A stretch of DNA of 11,041 nucleotides from Arenicella sp. (GTDB lineage: Bacteria > Pseudomonadota > Gammaproteobacteria > Arenicellales > Arenicellaceae), in the NCBI GenBank assembly GCA_018677115.1, contig JAHHOC010000222.1:1-11041 (forward strand), written 5' to 3'. Below, in pieces: positions 6,413-11,041 of this stretch. A program made the translations under genes and the position numbers. How positions within the stretch are numbered: the first letter of the stretch is position 1; each line of letters starts with the position of its first letter. Under the pieces are notes generated by a model. That model was not told the origin of the DNA and did no database searches. It saw nothing but the letters and a program-made list of their open reading frames with translations.

Positions 6413-7303
6413 ATGAGAGGCATCGTACTTGCCGGTGGCTCCGGCTCACGTTTACATCCGGTTACACAGGCAGTATCCAAGCAGTTACTTCCGGTTTATG
6501 ACAAACCGATGATTTATTACCCACTATCGTCCCTGATGCAGGCTGGAATAAGGGATATATTGATTATTTCAACGCCGCAGGATACACCGCGTTTCCAACA
6601 ACTGATGCAGGACGGCTCGCAGTGGGGATTAAATATTTCCTATGCAGTGCAGCCTTCACCGGATGGTTTGGCACAGGCTTTCATCATTGGAGCGGAGTTT
6701 ATCGGCAATGATGATTGTGCCCTTGTCCTGGGTGACAATGTGTTCCATGGTCATGATCTTGGCAAGAATTTACAGGCTGCCGGCGAACAAAAGAAGGGCG
6801 CTACCGTATTTGCTTACCCGGTACAGGATCCGGAGAGATACGGCGTAGTTGAATTTGACGACAGCGGACAGGCGGTCAGTCTTGAAGAGAAGCCGGCGAG
6901 TCCCAAGTCTCACTATGCGGTAACCGGTCTGTATTTCTACGATAATCGCGTGGTTGACGTGGCCAGAAGCATCAAGCCCTCCGAGCGTGGCGAACTGGAG
7001 ATAACCGACGTTAACAAACAATATCTGCAATGGGGCGATTTGTCGGTGCAGGTGTTCGGTCGAGGCCTGGCATGGCTGGATATGGGTACACATGAATCTC
7101 TCCTGCAGGCTTCCATGTTTATCGAAACTATAGAAAATAGACAGGGACTGAAAGTAGCCTGCCTCGAGGAAATCGCCTTTCGACAGGGCTATATAGACGA
7201 GCAGCAGTTGGCAAACGCAGCTCTTCAATACGGCAAGAGCGGATATGGACGCTACCTGCAAATGCTATTGGACAATAAGGACCAGTTTCCGGAAATCGAC
7301 TGA
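6413..7303 (+). CDS. rfbA: Glucose-1-phosphate thymidylyltransferase (RmlA/RfbA)
   Basis: RfbA joins dTTP and glucose-1-phosphate to give dTDP-glucose and pyrophosphate, the step before RfbB. It has 296 residues, close to the usual 290-ish. The N-terminal nucleotide-binding loop is [13 protein letters not shown] (6-18), with R13 expected to contact phosphate, followed by [18 protein letters not shown] with K23 as the conserved lysine. [11 protein letters not shown] (80-90) is the base- and sugar-binding loop, and the Mg-binding aspartate is D108 in [12 protein letters not shown], the YFYD segment and [12 protein letters not shown] complete the sugar nucleotidyltransferase pattern of the short, dTDP-glucose-specific type. 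Enzymes of this type are usually feedback-inhibited by dTDP-rhamnose; whether that holds here is unknown. It follows rfbB by 9 bases with a strong ribosome binding site and is followed by wzm after 4 bases. Confidence 0.96.
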   Translation: MRGIVLAGGSGSRLHPVTQAVSKQLLPVYDKPMIYYPLSSLMQAGIRDILIISTPQDTPRFQQLMQDGSQWGLNISYAVQPSPDGLAQAFIIGAEFIGNDDCALVLGDNVFHGHDLGKNLQAAGEQKKGATVFAYPVQDPERYGVVEFDDSGQAVSLEEKPASPKSHYAVTGLYFYDNRVVDVARSIKPSERGELEITDVNKQYLQWGDLSVQVFGRGLAWLDMGTHESLLQASMFIETIENRQGLKVACLEEIAFRQGYIDEQQLANAALQYGKSGYGRYLQMLLDNKDQFPEID

Positions 7304-7307
7304 CCCG

Positions 7308-8099
7308 ATGCTCTCCGGCCTCAACAAAAATCGCTATCTGTTCCTGCAGATGCTCAAGCGTGAATTTGAGCAACGCTATCGGGGGTCACAGCTGGGGTTT
7401 ATCTGGGCGTTTATCTATCCCATCATGATGCTGCTCGTCTATACCTTTGTATTCGGTATGGTGATGCAGGTGAAGTGGGGTGTGGCGGGGCAGGACAATA
7501 TCGCATTCGGCATCATCCTGTTTGCCGGTTTGCTATGCCACAGTATGCTGGCGGAAACCTTTGTGGGTGCAGTGGGCTTGATCACCGGCAATCAGCAGTA
7601 CGTAAAGAAAGTTGTGTTTCCGTTAGAGATATTGAGCCTGGTGCAAATTTGCAACTCGCTGATTCATATGCTGCTCGGCCTGCTTATTTTGCTGGTTATT
7701 TTTGTGTTGTCAGGCGGAACATTACAATTAACCTTGTTATTGGTGCCGGTGGTACTGCTGCCATTTGTGGCATTTTTACTCGGGATGTCCTGGTTCATTT
7801 CAGTGCTGGGTGTGTACGTCCGTGATCTTGGTCAGTTCATGGGTGTTTTGGTTACCGTATTGCTGTTTTTAGGGCCGATCGTCTATCCATTCGCGGCCAT
7901 TCCACAAGGACTGCAAAATTATGTACTGTGGCTCAACCCCTTGACGATTATCGTTGAGCAGCTGCGGGCTGTGCTTTTATTCGGACAAATGCCTGATTGG
8001 AACTTGCTGGGTATCTATTCAATTTTTGCCTGCTTAATGTTGCTGGTTGGCGCATGGTTCTTTAAAAAAACGCGTGATGGATTCGCCGATGTCATCTAG
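7308..8099 (+). CDS. wzm: O-antigen/polysaccharide ABC transporter permease (Wzm)
   Basis: Wzm is the membrane half of the inner-membrane ABC exporter that moves a finished, lipid-linked O-polysaccharide from cytoplasm to periplasm. The preferred start at 7308 gives 263 residues, the typical Wzm size. The N-terminal REFEQRYRGSQLGFIWAFIY segment (about 18-37) is the hallmark of ABC-2 polysaccharide and teichoic-acid permeases. After it come about six hydrophobic segments, such as MMLLVYTFVFGMVM, AFGIILFAGLLCH, LLGLLILLVIFVL, LVPVVLLPFVAFLLG, FMGVLVTVLLFLGPIVYPF and a C-terminal SIFACLMLLVGAWFF. LNPLTIIVEQLRAVLLFG before the last segment is also characteristic. The open frame extends upstream to an ATG at 7245 inside rfbA, but that would add 21 polar, non-conserved residues; the 7308 ATG lies 4 bases after the rfbA stop and is probably translated by coupling, since no clear ribosome binding site is present. 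It overlaps wzt by 11 bases. Confidence 0.92.
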   Translation: MLSGLNKNRYLFLQMLKREFEQRYRGSQLGFIWAFIYPIMMLLVYTFVFGMVMQVKWGVAGQDNIAFGIILFAGLLCHSMLAETFVGAVGLITGNQQYVKKVVFPLEILSLVQICNSLIHMLLGLLILLVIFVLSGGTLQLTLLLVPVVLLPFVAFLLGMSWFISVLGVYVRDLGQFMGVLVTVLLFLGPIVYPFAAIPQGLQNYVLWLNPLTIIVEQLRAVLLFGQMPDWNLLGIYSIFACLMLLVGAWFFKKTRDGFADVI

Positions 8100-9384
8100 C
8101 ACATACAGCCCGCCGGTGATAGAACTGCAGCAGATCAAAAAGTGCTATGCGACCTATCGAAAACCGATTCACCGACTTTGGCAGAGCTTCGTGGTTAAGC
8201 ACAAGTTCTACGACGAATTCTGGGCTTTGAAAGGCATTGACCTCACTGTAAATAAAGGTGAGACAGTAGGAATTGTCGGTAAAAACGGATCTGGTAAATC
8301 GACATTGCTGCAGATAATCACCGGTATTTTACAGGCCACCGGTGGTGAGTGCCGCACCGAGGGGCGCATCTCTGCGTTGCTCGAATTAGGGGCAGGGTTT
8401 AACCCTGAGTTCACTGGCATGGAAAATGCCCGGTTGAATGCATCTATCATGGGTTTAACACGTGAGGAATTCCACCAGAAACTGCCTGACATAGTTGAGT
8501 TTTGTGGATTAGGCGATTTCTTGCACCGGCCGGTAAAAACCTATTCCAGCGGAATGTTTGTACGCCTGGCATTTGCCGTGGCGATTAATATGAATCCTGA
8601 CATACTGATCATTGATGAAGCTCTGGCTGTCGGCGATGTGCGTTTTCAGCGCAAGTGTTTCAGACGCTTGGACGATCTAAAAGAATCCGGAGTGTCAATA
8701 TTATTCGTCACTCACTCCACCGATAGCGTGCTCAAGTACTGTGACCGTGCGATCATGCTGGATGCGGGTGAGTTGAAGATGACGGGCAGCCCCAAAGAGG
8801 TGGTACAAGCCTATCTGGAGATGATGTTCGAGTCCGACGTGCAGGTTGGAAAATCGGTGCAAATCAGCGCCACGGACTACAACGTTGACTTTGATCCAAC
8901 TAGCGATAACTGCGTTTTGCAGGGTAGCTATAACACCAACGAGCATCGCTGGGGCGACGGCCGCGCCAAGATTTGTAATTATGAAATTTTACAGAATGGC
9001 GCGCCAACCAATGGCCTGGTGCAACGTGGCGACACTTTAATTGTACGCATGTCCGTTCTCTTTGAACAGGATGTGCAAGATTTAATCTATGGCATCACCG
9101 TTAAAACTGGTGACGGCAATGCCATTTACGGCACAAATTCGAGACTGTTGGGAAAGCTGCCAACGGAACAGGCAGGAGGGGACCTTATTTCAATTGAATT
9201 CACGCTCACACTGCACTTGCTGGCAGGCGACTATTTCGTGTCGCTGGGTGTCGCGCAGGACCATCAGGACAAGGATAATATTGCCATAGACCGACGCTAC
9301 GACATGATCCATTTGCATGTTAGTGAAACCAGCGATGCGTTTGGTTTTGCGGCGCTGGATGGTCGACTGGCGCTTATCAGTTGA
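8089..9384 (+). CDS. wzt: O-antigen/polysaccharide ABC transporter ATP-binding protein with C-terminal recognition domain (Wzt)
   Basis: Wzt powers export through Wzm. From the ATG at 8089 it has 431 residues. Residues about 10-245 are the ATPase: Walker A GKNGSGKST (64-72), a signature YSSGM (about 152-156) typical of the polysaccharide-exporter branch, Walker B ILIIDEAL with D176 and E177, and switch H209 in FVTHS. Residues about 255-431 form an extra beta-rich domain (RWGDGRAKI, TGDGNAIYGTNS, LLAGDYFVSLGVAQ). In E. coli O8/O9a the equivalent domain binds the methylated or phosphomethylated non-reducing end of the glycan and makes export depend on that cap; the total length is also like O9a Wzt. 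This predicts a capped glycan here. Start choice: the frame is open back to 8047 inside wzm, with other ATGs at 8077 and 8089. 8089 gives the smallest overlap (11 bases) and a family-like N-terminus before VIELQQIKKCY. The stop overlaps the next ATG by one base. Confidence 0.93.
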   Translation: MSSSTYSPPVIELQQIKKCYATYRKPIHRLWQSFVVKHKFYDEFWALKGIDLTVNKGETVGIVGKNGSGKSTLLQIITGILQATGGECRTEGRISALLELGAGFNPEFTGMENARLNASIMGLTREEFHQKLPDIVEFCGLGDFLHRPVKTYSSGMFVRLAFAVAINMNPDILIIDEALAVGDVRFQRKCFRRLDDLKESGVSILFVTHSTDSVLKYCDRAIMLDAGELKMTGSPKEVVQAYLEMMFESDVQVGKSVQISATDYNVDFDPTSDNCVLQGSYNTNEHRWGDGRAKICNYEILQNGAPTNGLVQRGDTLIVRMSVLFEQDVQDLIYGITVKTGDGNAIYGTNSRLLGKLPTEQAGGDLISIEFTLTLHLLAGDYFVSLGVAQDHQDKDNIAIDRRYDMIHLHVSETSDAFGFAALDGRLALIS

Positions 9385-10589
9385 TGCAGATGTCCGGCGA
9401 ATTTATCCGTTTAAACCAGTTGCGTGCTTCCGCAAGCGGTGTATTTAAAGCGCATGAAGAGCAAGCTGCGTTTAATTATTCAGATGGCGCCGAGTCAGAG
9501 CAACGCCTGCACGATATTCTGCAGCAGGCGCAAAACCTATCCAGTGATTCAAACGAGCTGGCCGCGCAGATTCATGACTGGCCGAGCGAATATCACCTCA
9601 GCCCCACTCGCGCCAATTTGCTGCGACCACTCAACTTGAGCGGCGTCAAAAGGGTGTTGGAACTCGGATGCGGTTGTGGAGCGATTACCCGCTACCTGGC
9701 GGAAAATGGTGATGTACAGGTGGATGCAATAGAGGGTAGCCCGGTGCGAGCCGAGTTGGCCGCGATGCGTTGTCGCGGTTTGAATAATGTCACCATTGCC
9801 AGCGGCAACTTCAATGACATGGCGTTTCCTGAGGACTATTACGATCTGGTGTTATTAGTGGGAGTAACCGAGTATGCCGGACGCTACTCCACCCAATCAT
9901 CTGATCAAGCTGCTTTACAGGATTTACTTGCGCTGGCACGGCGAACCGTCACAGCGCAGGGGGTGGTTTTGATAGCAATCGAAAATAGAACCGGCCTCAA
10001 ATACATGATGGGTGCCTGCGAGGACCATTATGGAATACCCTATGTGGGTATTCGCAATTATCCCCAATCCACTGGCATCCGCACCTATACAGCCGATGAG
10101 TGGCAATCAGAGATTAGCCAGGCAGGCTTCCATGCCAGCCATTTTATTTTTCCATTTCCTGACTATAAGGTTCCTACATTATTGGTTAACGACCTGGCCT
10201 CACCCGATTTATTGCCTGCCCTGGCTAAAATAAAGTCGCGCGATTATCTCCAGCCGTTCGACCTGGGAGAGCGGGAAAAAATGCTCTGGGCCGCACAACT
10301 GGAAGCCGGTACCCTGCACAGAGTCGCAAACTCTTTTCTGCTGTTATTGTCTGATCAGGAGGCCTCACTGTCGACAATGGCTGATTTTGATTGTGCAGAA
10401 TACGCGCAGCAAGTACCTGCTTATCAGCGGGCGGGAGCCGATCTGCCCGCGTCAACAGCGGCGCAACAGCAGCAACTTCAGCAACACGCCGAGCAATTGC
10501 AACAAAAACTTGATCTGCTAACTGGCTCGAGGGGCTGGCGTTGGCTAAACAGGTTGCGCGCGTTGCTCGGCAGGCCGATTATTAGATAG
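9384..10589 (+). CDS. SAM-dependent methyltransferase with short coiled coil and basic C-terminal tail, probable O-antigen chain-terminator
   Basis: This protein probably methylates the growing or finished polysaccharide. From the ATG at 9384 it has 401 residues; an ATG at 9390 is an alternative, and a TTG at 9381 is less likely. Residues about 65-250 form a class I methyltransferase: SPTRANLLRPL leads into motif I VLELGCGCGAITRYL (about 91-105), with acidic E117 ending the next strand (VDAIEGSP) and DLVLLVGVTEY as motif IV region. A helical stretch with LHRVANSFLLLL follows. Residues about 358-378 are a Gln-rich heptad-like helix, and the end is GSRGWRWLNRLRALLGRP, a Trp/Arg/Leu amphipathic tail seen in many LPS methyltransferases and glycosyltransferases. 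In E. coli O8/O9a, WbdD caps the glycan, measures chain length with a coiled coil and anchors at the membrane through such a tail. The WbdD kinase domain is absent. The start overlaps the wzt stop by one base, so translation is probably coupled. The methyl acceptor is unknown. Confidence 0.75.
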   Translation: MQMSGEFIRLNQLRASASGVFKAHEEQAAFNYSDGAESEQRLHDILQQAQNLSSDSNELAAQIHDWPSEYHLSPTRANLLRPLNLSGVKRVLELGCGCGAITRYLAENGDVQVDAIEGSPVRAELAAMRCRGLNNVTIASGNFNDMAFPEDYYDLVLLVGVTEYAGRYSTQSSDQAALQDLLALARRTVTAQGVVLIAIENRTGLKYMMGACEDHYGIPYVGIRNYPQSTGIRTYTADEWQSEISQAGFHASHFIFPFPDYKVPTLLVNDLASPDLLPALAKIKSRDYLQPFDLGEREKMLWAAQLEAGTLHRVANSFLLLLSDQEASLSTMADFDCAEYAQQVPAYQRAGADLPASTAAQQQQLQQHAEQLQQKLDLLTGSRGWRWLNRLRALLGRPIIR

Positions 10590-10607
10590 CTAATTTTTGA
10601 AACCCTG

Positions 10608-11041
10608 ATGAGCGCACGTAAGACACTTATCCGGCTTGCCAAAAAGCTGGAGTCAAGCTGGCAGGAGGTTGAACTCGACAGCATGTCTGTGGAGGTGTCA
10701 AAGGGCTGGTACGTCAGCGAATTTGCGTTGCAGGGTGCGGTCATTGCGACCCCACGCATCATAGTCAGGGATGCTCGCGGCGTACGCATGGAACGCGAAC
10801 TCACAGGCAGTCATTCGGGGCGCAACCGGATGTTGTTTTACCTGCCGGCAGGAAAAATAATAGGCCACAGTAAATCTATTAAATTCAATAGGATAGCACG
10901 TGTTTCTAACGTAGAAGGGCGCGCTCGGGTACTACTCATCTGCGGCCGTTACCTGGTCGATTTTTTCAGCTTTAAAGTGCTTCTCAGGATGCTGGTGATG
11001 CAGTTCCAAAATAACTGGGCGTTGTGTGACGAAGTACTTCA
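10608..11041 (+). CDS. N-terminal part of a probable large polysaccharide glycosyltransferase (runs off the window)
   Basis: An open frame starts at the ATG at 10608, 18 bases after the previous stop, and stays open for 144 codons to the window end. It begins MSARKTLIRLAKKLESSWQE. Residues about 20-115 look like a beta-rich domain: the stretch MLFYLPAGKIIGHSKSIKF followed by FNRIARVSNVEGRARVLLI resembles the YLPAG plus RI-x-R domain that precedes the catalytic part of many long family 2 glycosyltransferases in O-antigen clusters. A hydrophobic and basic helix (YLVDFFSFKVLLRMLVMQF) follows at about 115-133. The catalytic domain itself is not visible, so the enzyme call is inference from this resemblance and from the position directly after the wzm-wzt-methyltransferase set. 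No clear ribosome binding site precedes the ATG, as for the two genes before it. Confidence 0.6.
   Translation, partial: MSARKTLIRLAKKLESSWQEVELDSMSVEVSKGWYVSEFALQGAVIATPRIIVRDARGVRMERELTGSHSGRNRMLFYLPAGKIIGHSKSIKFNRIARVSNVEGRARVLLICGRYLVDFFSFKVLLRMLVMQFQNNWALCDEVL

Noticed and set aside
6770..7261. 163-codon open frame on the minus strand
   Set aside because: It is antisense to rfbA and resembles no protein; the rfbA frame is fully conserved across it.
7245..7307. Upstream ATG extending wzm into rfbA
   Set aside because: The extra 21 residues are not like any Wzm N-terminus, and the overlap with rfbA would be 59 bases; the ATG at 7308 fits the family.
8047..8088. Upstream ATGs (8047, 8077) extending wzt into wzm
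   Set aside because: They add residues without family resemblance. 8089 gives a smaller overlap and a usual N-terminus, though 8077 cannot be fully excluded.
10460..10510. CAA/CAG-rich stretch as a microsatellite
   Set aside because: The glutamine codons are mixed and interrupted by Leu, His, Ala and Glu in a heptad-like pattern, so it is better explained as coiled-coil coding sequence than as a slippage repeat.

Overview
The window looks like chromosomal DNA of a Gram-negative gammaproteobacterium. The topoisomerase IV B subunit aligns almost residue for residue with the Escherichia coli ParE that I know, and the right half is a lipopolysaccharide O-antigen type locus. Base composition looks even by eye, at moderate GC, and I see no insertion sequence, tRNA, rRNA or CRISPR. 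I cannot name the genus.

Left part (1-4406) holds housekeeping and metabolic genes. A partial xseB (exonuclease VII small subunit) runs leftward off the window edge. Divergent from it is a complete parE. Convergent with parE is a cytoplasmic, molybdopterin-dependent oxidoreductase of about 706 residues that stands alone. It has an N-terminal four-cysteine iron-sulfur motif but no obvious Cys or Sec molybdenum ligand.

Middle part (4407-4641) is a divergent regulatory region of about 235 bases. It contains a good sigma-70 promoter so close to the next ATG that the transcript should be leaderless, a GACTTGT direct repeat with an 11-base period over that promoter, and several inverted repeats built on CCGG.

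Right part (4642-11041) is a rightward gene string for surface polysaccharide. Its first gene is a two-domain regulator, an EPS-associated MarR-like winged helix plus a Rossmann-like C-terminal domain. Next are rfbB and rfbA, which make dTDP-4-keto-6-deoxyglucose from glucose-1-phosphate, and then wzm and wzt, the O-antigen ABC transporter. Wzt has a C-terminal polysaccharide-recognition domain. After these come a methyltransferase with a short coiled coil and a basic amphipathic tail, and the start of a probable large glycosyltransferase that runs off the right edge. From rfbA onward the genes overlap or nearly abut and mostly lack clear Shine-Dalgarno sites.

My reading is that the locus makes a deoxysugar-containing polysaccharide. 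Its non-reducing end is probably methylated by the WbdD-like protein, recognised by the Wzt C-terminal domain, and exported by Wzm/Wzt. The terminal kinase domain of classical WbdD is absent. The genes that would finish a dTDP-sugar (rfbC/rfbD or alternatives) are not in the window.
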